64,000 nt of DNA from contig NW_019774759.1 of assembly GCF_001039355.2 (NCBI RefSeq), positions 406,572 through 470,571 on the forward strand, given 5' to 3'. The DNA is from Lingula anatina (taxonomy: Eukaryota > Brachiopoda > Lingulata > Lingulida > Lingulidae). The stretch's first letter is position 1; each line of letters begins with the position of its first letter. Below are positions 23,300-32,989 of this stretch, in pieces. Position numbers and translations under genes: made by a program. The notes under the pieces are model-generated. The model ran no database searches, was not told where the DNA came from, and saw only the letters and a list, made by a program, of their open reading frames with translations.

Positions 23300-23941
23300 A
23301 TACTTGGTGTTATTTTAACCCCAGACCTCAAGTGGGCTGAACACATTCAAATCATGTATGCTAAGGCATGTTTAAAGCTTTTTTATCTCAGACAGCTAAA
23401 GAGGGCAAAACTGGACATACAAGATTTATTAACTATTTACCAGTCTGTAATAAGATCAGTTTTAGAATATGCCTGTCCAGTATGGGGACCAGGTCTGACT
23501 GCTGAGCAATCTGAATGTCTAGAATCAGTTCAAAAGAGAGCCTTAAGGATTATTTGCCCGGGTTTCAGTTATGATGATGCCTTAAAAGTTTGTAACATTG
23601 ACACCCTAGACAAACGTAGACATTTGTTGTATCAGAGGTTTTATACAAAATTAAAAAATTGTGAAAAGTTAAGTCATTTATTGCCTGAAAGAAACACCCG
23701 CCCTTTACGAAACAACACCAAATTCTTACAACCAAAAGTGAAGATGGAACGTTTTAAAAATTCCTTTATTAATTATTGCCTTTTTAACTTGTAGTAATTA
23801 TGGATGCCTTTTTAATTTGTAGTATTTTAAGAATAATTTATCGTTTTATAATTTAAAGTTTATTGTCAATTTTTCTTTTAAACATTCTTTGTACAACTTC
23901 AACCTTAGGGTTGCAATTTTATCTAATAAATTATTATTATA
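23300..23941 (+). pseudogene. 5'-truncated LINE: C-terminal end of ORF2 and 3' UTR
   Basis: The reading frame continues from the N at 23299 (LGVILTPDLKWAEHIQIMYA) through SVIRSVLEYACPVWGPGL, SECLESVQKRALRIICPG and PLRNNTKFLQPKVKMERFKN, ending at TAG near 23794. The order 'LGV-x-L-DLKW', 'LEYA-PVW-PGLT', 'LESVQKRALRII' is the post-RT region of jockey/CR1-group LINEs. A 3' UTR and an ATTATTAT tail end near 23941. It differs from the LINEs at 33 kb and 36 kb. Only the 3' part exists; the N makes the left limit uncertain. Confidence 0.75.
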
Positions 23942-24050
23942 AAATACTGTTCTTTTAGTTGGTGCAAGGCTAAGCATTCATGGTGAGCAATTCAATGCGT
24001 CAATAAATTGTTTTTTAATTAATGTACATGCTGTTTTTATCTGCTGACAG

Positions 24051-26089
24051 CTGCCCACTATCCTGTTTCAGTACACCATCACTAAGAATGAGCTGGAAAG
24101 AAGAATTCTGTGGTTGTCAGTCTGGCACAGTGTCACATTTGGCCACAATGTGCTCCTGGGTGATGTTGTTTTGCCTCTTAATAAACAGAACTTCAATGAC
24201 ACCTCACCACAGTGGTTCCAGCTATCAGGAGTAAGTTGGATAAGTTACAGTAGTATTCAAAGCAATGTTAAATATCAATTTTAAAAGCAGGTTGAAGCAT
24301 ATACAGCTACTTTTTAATGATGTTAATTATAATTTACAGACACATTGTGTTAATTTAGTTTGTGAATCCCAAGTTTTTCTGCAATACAGGACCATATGGG
24401 TGCTGGGGATCGAGACCAAGCCGTTACTAATGATACTGACCCTCACAGCATCAAAACAAAGAGAGGGCAAGTTCTAAACCAGGCTGATGTGGGCAACCAG
24501 TGGCAAAGGTCAACATTATTGGAGACATCATTACAGCCCAACTTTGACAACCAGCAGGATGACTTCCAATCCCAGACAACAAGAAAGACTGTTGTATCAG
24601 ACCAATACCAACAAAACCAACCATCATCACAACCTACCTTTGGCAAGCAGTCGTTGCAACAAGGAAATTTCCAATCTCAGACACTGCCTGGTGAGTCAAC
24701 AGGACCAAATATACCCCATCATCAACAAGGAGAATCCCAGCATAGCAGACTACCTCGGGGGCCAGTCACTGACCACCACCTGCAGGAACAAGGTGGTGAC
24801 CACATTCAAACAAGGAGGAAATCAAGCCATGACTTCCCACCTTTACACCCACAACAGGACCCTGTGGCTGCTGGTGATCAAGACCAGGGGGTTACTGACC
24901 CTCAGGCCATCAAAACAATGGGAAACAAAGCTCTTAACCAGGCCCATGGGGATAACCAGTTAGAAAGGTTACCTACGGCAGTGACACATGAGGTTGCTGG
25001 GGTTCTTAGACAGATTCCTGCTAACACAGGCAACACAAATGTTACTTTCAATTTGCAGCTGGTTAATCAATATTATAACTCAGAAAAGGCATCAATGACA
25101 CACATGAAAGAGAACGATGTGACAACATCTTTTCATAAACATATCCCTCCACGTGTGAAAAAACGACTGAATGAGACACTTTGTCAAGATGATGTATGGG
25201 ACCAAGTGAAGAAGATGTATGGCATTTCAGATGAAACCCCATGTCCTCCTGATGTTGTGGCTTTTTTGTTGTCTCAAGTTGAGGGTTCTATTGCATCTTT
25301 CATCAGTGTGTTGTTAAAGTTAAAGGGATGCCACACAGAAGAAGAACTAGACATTCCACAAGATCTGATTGATGAAGTCAAGGTAATTGACCATTTGGTC
25401 TAATGAAGTAATCAGCTTTTTGTGAAATTTGTCACTTAAATAAACAGTATGACATGTTTTGGCTTCAGTGATTTTACACTATGGATACCTCTGAAATATC
25501 TGTACTCCTTGGCAAATTTATCTCTTCAAGATCTTCATAAAACGTTATTAAGACTTATATACAGAAAGAGAAAAAAATGATATTTTGAATGTAACTTGTT
25601 TTAAATAGCAAACAATTGATTGTTGCCAGAAGTGAATTTTATGATAAGGTTTGAACAAGCATCTATCCACACAAACTACTAACTCACTTTATATTTCTTT
25701 TCTAGAATGGACTTAAGAGTGAAATGGAGTATAAGAAACTTAGACAGAATGGAATTCGCTTTGCTGAAGAAATTCATATTGACATTGGAAGAATTTTGAA
25801 TTACTTTTATCAATATGATATGATACCCGATGAGGAGATTACAGTGCTTAGAAATAGTGCCAGGGAAAATCCACATGATGCCTGTAGAAAGTTGTTTGAA
25901 AGACTAATTGCAAGCAGTCCTGAAAAACGACCCATCGAATGCTTGAAAGATGCCCTCAGACAATACCAACATTCCCATCTGGCAGATGAACTAGAAGTTA
26001 GCAGCCAGGATGTAGAGGATGAATTACAGAAACAGGAAATTGGAAGTGATCGGCCTTTTTGTGAAGAGCCGTTGGCGTTAGGAATTTAA
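24051..26089 (+). CDS. 3' part of a C2-domain / Gln-rich linker / CARD gene
   Basis: Three exons, all phase 0: 24051-24230 (donor GTAAGT), 24390-25382 (AAG|GTAATT), 25706-26089 (TTTTCTAG acceptor, TAA stop). Exon 1 reads LPTILFQYTITKNELERRIL, then WLSVWHSVTFGHNVLLGDVV: the second half of a synaptotagmin-like C2 domain (L-x-LSVWH, G-N-LLG-V). Exon 2 encodes a ~230-residue Gln/His/Asn-rich linker with a duplicated segment (GAGDRDQAVTNDTDPHSIKT against AAGDQDQGVTDPQAIKT, ~155 residues apart), then a helical part (VKKRLNETLCQDDVWDQVKK) that could be a diverged death-fold domain. Exon 3 ends in a CARD: IDIGRILNYFYQYDMIPDEE, then IECLKDALRQYQHSHLADEL. Upstream exons, including the first half of C2, are missing and may lie beyond the N at 23299. 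A likely role is a membrane- or Ca-linked adaptor of immune or death signalling (inference). Confidence 0.75.
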
Positions 26090-26246
26090 GCTCCACCCAT
26101 ACCTTATTGGAGCACATTAAAACTACTTGTGTAAAGTGTTTGACAGTATGTGTTAAGATTTTTTATCCTGTTGGTCACCGTGGACAAGGAACCTATGGTG
26201 TATATCCACCATATTACTTGCATGCTTTAGATATTGTCATCAGATA

Positions 26247-26252
26247 AATAAA
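26247..26252 (+). terminator. Polyadenylation signal of the C2-CARD gene
   Basis: AATAAA lies 158 bp after the stop codon and is followed by a GT/T-rich stretch (GTGACTTCTGTTTTTAG). This gives a short 3' UTR. The 600 bp that follow hold no gene. Confidence 0.5.
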
Positions 26253-26879
26253 GTGACTTCTGTTTTTAGTGATTTTGAGCAAACTTGCTGAAAATCTACA
26301 AGGGGGCATTCCATGATGCAATATAGATATTCCCCACATTTCATACTAAGAGCATTATTTGTGTTGTGATACTCATCTGTTCTAAAACAATTTAATGACA
26401 CGTTTAGATGTGTCCTCAGAGAAGTATCTGCTGCTGTTAAACATCATCAGAGCCAGTGTAGACATTCCAGTACTTGCAAATATTTAGCTGACAATAATGA
26501 CATCACCGGACGGCCTATATTTTCAAAGACGGCTAGACGGCTTGCGACTTCCTTTTAATGACGTCTTGGCTTGTCGGGACAGCCGTAGACGTTGTAAGAA
26601 ATTTTCTTAGAGTAATTTGACGTACGTAGCTTTTATGATGCGTCACAGATGAATGGTACTACTGTACTTTGTAGTATACGCTGATATTCAGTCACGACGA
26701 AACTACTTCCTAAAGCTTACAAAACACAATAAAATGTTTCTATGAACTTTAAGATACACATTCCATGCCGTATGCAGCAGTGACAAGAGTGACCTTCATG
26801 CGGTACAAAACACTAAGCAAACTACAGGCCAATTTGTGAAAGGGGACACCTTCCGGGCCTTCATACGCACGGCAACTGA

Positions 26880-27265
26880 CAAAGCTGATTGACAAAAAGG
26901 AAAATTTCAAATTTTCAGCAAGTGGTCGTTCGCAATCCGAGAGAGACCAGGAGGCAATTTTCATATTTTTTAAAAAGACTTCGTAAGCCAAAGGGCGAGA
27001 CAAGAACGCAATTTTCGTATCGTCAGCGGGAGATCGTTCGCAATCCGAGTGAAACGAGAAAGCTCATACTCGTTCAGTGGCTTTCGTTTGCCGAAGATCG
27101 TCAGCCGGAGATCGTTCTCGGTTGTTTTTAACCCTCCCTCCCCAATGGAATTTATAATTTTTAAAAATATTTTTCATTTCATTTGTACATTTCAAGGGAC
27201 TTCATTAGTGGAAGATCGTCAGCGGGAGATCGTGAACGATCTGAGCGAGACAAGAAAGCAATAAT
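26880..27265. repeat. Degenerate tandem repeat with 'GATCGTTCGCAATCCGAG' words
   Basis: The words GTCGTTCGCAATCCGAG, AGATCGTTCGCAATCCGAG and AGATCGTGAACGATCTGAG recur, each followed by an A/G-rich block ending in AAGAA or AGAAAGC. Short ORFs across it repeat the same Arg/Ser-rich peptide in shifting frames, so they are by-products. Confidence 0.6.
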
Positions 27266-27539
27266 GGTAATCTTTATTGCAGCTCTTAATATTGCTCTTT
27301 TGTTCTGTTACTGAAGTCTCTACTGTTAACAATGCTATTGTGCGCCTCAGCAAAACTACTGATCGCTATCTCACACCGAATACTGCGGTAAAGAAACAAC
27401 AGTCTGAATGAATGGATATGACGATTTTGTTTAGCGTCCTAAACTAACTGTACCGATCGTTATCTTGCACATTGGGCCGCACACGTAGTACTCAGGTAAA
27501 GGTACGCTAGGACAACATTGCCGACTGTTAGATCTTTAT

Positions 27540-27695
27540 AAGCGCGAAAATAGCCGGTGGCCGATTTTAAGGTGTACGAAATTCACGAAATCAAGATAGC
27601 GCAAAATTGCTTACTGGCCGAAATTCATGGTCCAGAAAAAGACGGCCGATTTTAAGATCGTTCGAAATTCAAGAGCCGTTCGAAATTCATGGCAC
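27540..27695. repeat. Short interspersed words GGCCGATTTTAAG / CGAAATTCA
   Basis: GGCCGATTTTAAG occurs twice and CGAAATTCA(T/A/C)G about five times within 155 bp. No gene is seen. Confidence 0.5.
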
Positions 27696-27707
27696 TTTAC
27701 CATATAT

Positions 27708-27856
27708 TAATCAAGACAAACTAGTAGTTGTAAAGTTCTTGTATATATTTAGCTGACAATAATATCATATATTAATTAAGACAGTCTAGTAGTTGTAAAG
27801 TACTTGTATATATTTAGCTGAAAATAATGATATATATTAACCAAGACAATCTAGTA

Positions 27857-27893
<37 letters not shown>

Positions 27894-28385
27894 GAAAACA
27901 CTAACAATACTTAATTGAGACACTATAGTTCTTGTAAATATTGAATTGAAAATATTCAAAATAATTAAGACGCCCTAGCACTTTTATAGTAGTTGTAAAT
28001 ATTGAATCGAAAGTACTAACAATACTTAATTAAGACACTTTAGTATTTGTAAAATACTTGTAAATATTGAATTGAAATTACAGACAATGCTTGATTAAGA
28101 CAGTGCTCTCGTACTTGTTAAGTAGTTGTAAAAATTGACTTGAAAATACTGACAAAATGAAATGAAGACAGTCTAATACTTGTAAATATTGATTTGAAAA
28201 TACTGACAGTACTTAAGTAATTGTATAATTCTTGTAAATACATAACTGAAAATACTGATAATACTTATTTGAAAGCCTCTAGTAAATATTTAGCTGAAAA
28301 TACCAACAAAACTTAAATAAGACACTCCTGTAAAGTACTTGTGAAGTACCAGTAAATATTGGATTGTAAAATACTGACAACAGAT
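27708..28385. repeat. AT-rich minisatellite, ~60-65 bp unit
   Basis: About ten degenerate units built from TTAATTAAGACA, CTAGTA(C/G)TTGTAAA, GTACTTGTAAATATT and GAATTGAAAATACTGACA. A pure TA run (~27859-27892) interrupts it. Outlying single units are at ~26462-26505 and 28735-28790, which suggests the array once extended further or spread. Confidence 0.8.
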
Positions 28386-28929
28386 AGTTAAATATATATA
28401 CCTCTCTAAATAACTTATTTAATGTGGGTACATAAATAATCTAGTTATTACAGTAATCACCTTAACATTCATATCTTTTGACATTTGTGTTTATTTCAAT
28501 ATATAAATTACACACCAGTGTATGTCTTGTTTTCCTTTTTATGGACAGACTCTGTCTGGATATTCACTCCTCAGCCGCATCTGCTTTTGTCTATAGTGCT
28601 GCCTATGCTGTACTTTCTTCATTAACACACAACATCAAATATCTTCATGAATATACGGGCAAGCCAAAGTCCCTACAGAATTTAATGCAGATGGAATTTA
28701 ACCACAGTGAAAAGACGATAGATTGACACTGTCCATGATTAAGACAGTGCTCTAGTACTAGATAGTACTTGTTAAGTAGTTGTAAATAACCATTTTGGTA
28801 AAAATTTCATCACAGAAAACACTATGGGAACAGCCCTCTGATTCATAACACATAACAGTTTAAAGTTTGCATTTTAACATTGAGATATCAGGCTTGCTCA
28901 GTGACTGTGTACATGTGCTGCCACGGTAT

Positions 28930-29815
28930 CAGGACAATTCCCCCCCGGACAATTCCCCCCCGGACTATTCCCCCCGGACAATTCCCCCCCGGACAATTCC
29001 CCCCCAGGACAATTCCCCCCCGGACGATTCCCCCCCGAAGAATATATATATTTATATACAAATATGAAGTAAAGAGTACAAAGTTCAAATCTTTTCATCC
29101 AATTTCTGAATAGTTCTTAGTGTGCTGATGCAAATCAAGGATATGTAATATTAATTTTGTAAACAAATTTTTTTTCATGGAGTACAAGTTCATAAAATTT
29201 TCGAGATAGAAGTACAGAACATTTTATTAAAATCTGATCAAAGTATATATCTTCAGGTAAAGGAGGGGGAAACATGATCTCACTTATCCAGGTAGCCCTT
29301 TGATAAATTAAATGTTACTTTTAATTGCTTTATTTCTCTCCCCCCCCCCCCCGAATCAAGGTGCATCTCAAGGGAGAGGTGGGGTAAACAGATTTTCTCG
29401 CTTATCCATGTATCCCTGTGACTATTTGTCACTTTTAATTGCTTGACCACTACCCACCACCCACCATACTAAAAATATTTATAAAATATCTGTTTACCTG
29501 TTCATCTGTTTACCCCACCTTTACCTGAAGAATAGGTGGTTATACTTCCATTAGATATTTAATAAATCTTCCTTTACTTGTACTCAATGAAAAGGGAATT
29601 TGTTATAAAATAATTTGTTTCATGATGAAGTTGTTTAATCACACTAAAAATATTAATAAAGTGGATGAAATAATTTAAACTTTGCACTTTCTACTTTATG
29701 TTTGTATATAATTTATATTTCTTGGGAGGGAATCGTCCGGGGGGGAATTGTCCGGGGGGGAATTTTCCGGGGGGAATAGTCCGGGGGGGAATTGTCCGGG
29801 GGGGAATTGTCCTAG
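28930..29815. mobile_element. Fold-back element with C-rich/G-rich tandem arms
   Basis: The left arm (28930-29040) has seven units of GGACAATTCCCCCCC type. The right arm (29727-29815) carries the reverse complement (GGGGGGGAATTGTCC). Inner sequences are also inverted (TATCTTCAGGTAAAGGAGG near 29250 against CCACCTTTACCTGAAGAATA near 29520). Between them are two direct repeats (ATCCAGGTAGCCCTTTGA / ATCCATGTATCCCTGTGA). There is no coding content; ORFs read as Pro/Gly repeats. Confidence 0.75.
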
Positions 29816-30115
29816 AATCGCTGCCACTTACTGGTGACCAATTGTACCAGAATAGCACAAGAGGCAGAGGTGCTGGTCAGCTGTATGTACCATGGGTAGG
29901 GTGTACAGACAGCTATGGCCACATCTTCATTGCTGACTGTTATATCAACAGGATAGTGGCACTGAGTCCACAGGGACAGTTGATCAGATACATTGTCACT
30001 AAGGATGATGATAGACTGGTGTATCCTACGTACAGCAATAGCCATCAACCCTGCTGACCTATAGGTGGCGGCTGAGGCACAGAGTGAATTGATCAGGACC
30101 TTCAATACTCGAAAT
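29816..30115 (+). pseudogene. NHL-repeat coding segment (TRIM-NHL type), broken
   Basis: Just after the fold-back element the frame reads RGAGQLYVPWVGCTDSYGHI, then FIADCYINRIVALSPQGQLI. This is the G-x-G-QL-P-G-x-(C/A)TD-x-G-x-I-(F/V)(V/I)AD-x-N-RI pattern of NHL beta-propeller blades in TRIM2/3/71-like proteins. After VYPT the frame shifts and continues TAIAINPADL, a stop (TAG), then VAAEAQSELIRTFNTRN, a typical final NHL blade. A frameshift and a stop in 40 bp argue for a pseudogene or sequence errors. RING, B-box and coiled-coil parts are not seen. Confidence 0.65.
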
Positions 30116-30505
30116 GAAACATATTCCTCAGATGTTACATATTGTAATACTGGGCTCTTTAACTGGAAAGCATCGCAAATCGCTACTGAGCAAAAGCAAG
30201 GTGATTTGTTGCAATTCCATAACTCCTAAGCATCACAATTTCCAACCCAGTGCTTATAGTAATAGTGGTATATCACCTTTAGTCTGAGGTCATTATTTGT
30301 GGCGATTAAATCCCATCGCATAGGCCTTTTACACATACATGATTAGTCATTTTATGTGTCTTTCATGTAATTAAACATACAGTGTCTTTCATGTAATTAA
30401 TTGGGTTTCTAGGGATAATAGCATATGTATAACAATTCATGAAAGCTAATGAAAGATGGAGTCACTCGGCACCTCTGATAAAAAAAAATTGCGGTAAATC
30501 TTGGG

Positions 30506-31867
30506 AGGGGGAGATAAACGTTCACCATTTGTAGGAATAGTGCCCTTGCTGGCAAGGACCGCACCGATTTAACTTGTACACTATTCTAAAAAGGTGGATT
30601 ACGCTCTGTCGCCAATGTTCTGTAAAGTCATGTGCCTGTCTACATAAGGCTTAAGCCCTAAACTACGTGAACTAATTATTTTGCAAGTATAACAACAGTT
30701 AGCTATATTTTACATTATTTCCATCTATTGTAAAAGCTGCAGGTGAACTGCAGTGTTATAAAAAGGAAACTTGCACCGTAAAGATGGGAAAATTGTCTTG
30801 GATAATTTGTCATTGTGTAACTCAAGGTCAGAAAGGACGTTGCAAAGGCAGTCTTCTCAAAATAACTTCTCTGTACAGTATATTCAATAGATACTACATT
30901 TGGTTTTATTTTACTGACCCTGTCACCTTTACGTAAAGATATGTAAGGTATGGTATCATTTTCTGTTTACCAGCAGACGGGGATAAAGAGAAAGTTAACC
31001 ACTATAACTAAGATAAACTGATCAGGGCATGGGAATGTATTGACATCAGAGCTGGCTGCAGCGATACTCTTTCGAGAGAACGCACCGTGACGGGTTAAAT
31101 CTGTCCACGCTTATGGATGCAGAATGGTATTGTGACAGTCAGTGAATAGCTAAGTGCGAGGTAAGACCCTGTCACCTGAGCACTATTTTCTATATATAAC
31201 ACCTTGGCATTCCAGTGCGCATTAGACCTGTATTCAGCATATTATTAGTAATTCTGGAATTTTCCACATCTTCCTGTAAATCACCAACGCAGAACCATTA
31301 ATGTTTGTGATCTGTATATCTGTTCTTGAGATGGCAATTGCTGATTTTTTGAGTCATTTAAAATTTTATAATGTAGATTGCGAATGGTGATTTTCACATG
31401 TGGCGGTATTAAAGTAATTTTTTGTCTTACTTCATCATCTATATAAATAGTCTTTCACCAAATTCAAACTTCAGTACTGGAATTGTTCGTTGACGAGGTC
31501 TTTCAACTGTGGTAAGTGAAGATTTCCTTTTACAAGTTTAGTTGTACTCTGTCTGTATACTGAAGTACTTTGTACCTTTCAGTGGGGATGCATTGAGATG
31601 TCTTGTAGTCAGACATTCATTGCTTTCAAATCGGCTTAGATGTCTGACACGCCAACTGAAGCTGTTAGAGGGTAATTAACTATTGTTTAGCGGCTTCAGT
31701 AGGCGTGCCAGACATAAAAACCCTTTAAATTAAAAGCAATTTGGTAAAAAAAAAAAAAAAACTCCTCGGAGATAGGTGGATCTAGTTAGATAAATACAAG
31801 CATGGGAACCGAGTCTAAGACCATTCCCAGAGACTACCGTAATAACTTTGCTCGAACTATCTCCCAG
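30506..31867. repeat. 1.37-kb dispersed repeat, copy 1
   Basis: Nearly identical to 48478-49860 (few substitutions and small indels), same orientation. It starts at AAACGTTCACCATTTGTAGG and ends near CTCGAACT. It includes a TATA-like CTATATATAACACC and a palindrome at 31617-31742. No ORF is conserved. The DNA before it (30116-30505) has no recognised gene. Confidence 0.85.
31617..31742. mobile_element. Palindromic MITE-like core, copy 1
   Basis: ATGTCTGACACGCCAACTGA pairs with TCAGTAGGCGTGCCAGACAT; outer arms ATTGCTTT.. and ..AAAAGCAAT extend it. The loop carries AGAGGGTAATTAACTAT, the same core word as the 'GATCGATC' MITEs. A second copy is at 49636-49711, and a half copy is at 52924-53045. 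Confidence 0.65.
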
Positions 31868-31997
31868 CTTAATTGCAATTAACTTGAGCGGCTTAGATGC
31901 CTGCTGATGCTGTTAGGGGGTAGTTAACTATCGTTTAGCAGCTTTAGTAGGCATCCCAGATGACTAAGCCGTTTGTGCTGTGTATCTCAACAGGGAT

Positions 31998-32465
31998 TCT
32001 CTCTAATACCCCCGTCACACTAGTGGCGGAATGAGCAAGAATGCCATCGGAAAGACAATTCTTTGTGGGTTCCTGGATATTCGAAGAGCGTTCTTAAAGC
32101 CACTAGTAGCAAGACGACCAAAGGCATAGAAAGAAAGACCTGGGCTTATAGGTTTTTATGAAAAATTAAGCATACTTCCCAAAAGGCCAATTAAAGACAG
32201 AAATTAAGAGCAGCGCCAATTTGGGGGAGAAATGCCGTTTTCGGATTAGGGATTATCTCTAAAACCAAGACAGCAATTCAAGTGATTCAAACGGACTCAT
32301 AAAGCTGGTTGAAAGTACTTCAAATGGTACCAGGGAATCGTCTTAGGCTGCGTTCAAATGAAAAATCTCAATTCTAAAAACTTTGAAATCCATTAGCGGT
32401 ATATAGTGATCACGGTCTGTACCCTGAATACCCCGCGGCGTAATTAACTAGCAGAGCTAGAAACG
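31998..32465. repeat. Repeat starting with CCCCCGTCACACTAG terminus, copy 1
   Basis: Matches 57642-58112 over its length, including the ~110-bp core repeat at its right end. The left end TACCCCCGTCACACTAG is the TIR of the MITE family seen complete at 60754-61505. The following 32466-32989 shows no gene. Confidence 0.7.
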
Positions 32466-32989
32466 TTTGATTTTATCGTCTTTTACGTTAAATTACCCCA
32501 TATTTCAATGGGTTATTCATTTCAAAAGACGATACCTTTCATACAAACAATTTCCACCAACATTCCTGGTCAGATAGTAGTCCACATTTTCAACAAGAAT
32601 TAGTACAGTTTTCGGAACGATCGGTCGCTTAGATCGGGAGATAATCTGGAAAGCTGTTAAAACAGCCAAAAACGTTCACAGGTTGGTTAACAGAGCTTAT
32701 TAGTCAAATGCTTAGCTGAGTAATTTACCTGTTTTCGGTTAGACCATCAGATGGAACTATTGCTCATTGTCATCTAAAAATGTTTTGATTGGGTGCTTTA
32801 AAATGCCAGAAAATCGTGCTTTTGTTACATTATCCGATCACGCGTTAGGTTTGTAAGCGTGCCGCCATTTTGATTGACAGCTCTGGAGAGGGCCCTTGCC
32901 TAGTGATGAAGAGTAGGGTGTCAAGGATATGTAGAAGGAAGCGCTAACAAAGGCAATTACGTGTAACCGCAATTAAGAGCTGTGAATTT

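Noticed and set aside
26889-27264. Arg/Ser-rich short ORFs
   Set aside because: By-products of the GATCGTTCGCAATCCGAG tandem repeat; frames shift between units.
27708-28385. CRISPR-like regular repeats
   Set aside because: Units are degenerate, AT-rich and without unique spacers; the context is animal DNA, so this is a minisatellite.
28549-28726. Possible terminal exon (LCLDIHSSAASAFVYSAAYA)
   Set aside because: An acceptor-like TTTTATGGACAG precedes it, but no partner exon or family was recognised and it sits between minisatellite units.
28880-29113. Overlapping ORFs reading as Pro/Thr/Ile and Gly/Asn repeats on both strands
   Set aside because: They are translations of the C-rich tandem arms of the fold-back element, open in several frames at once, so not evidence of a protein.
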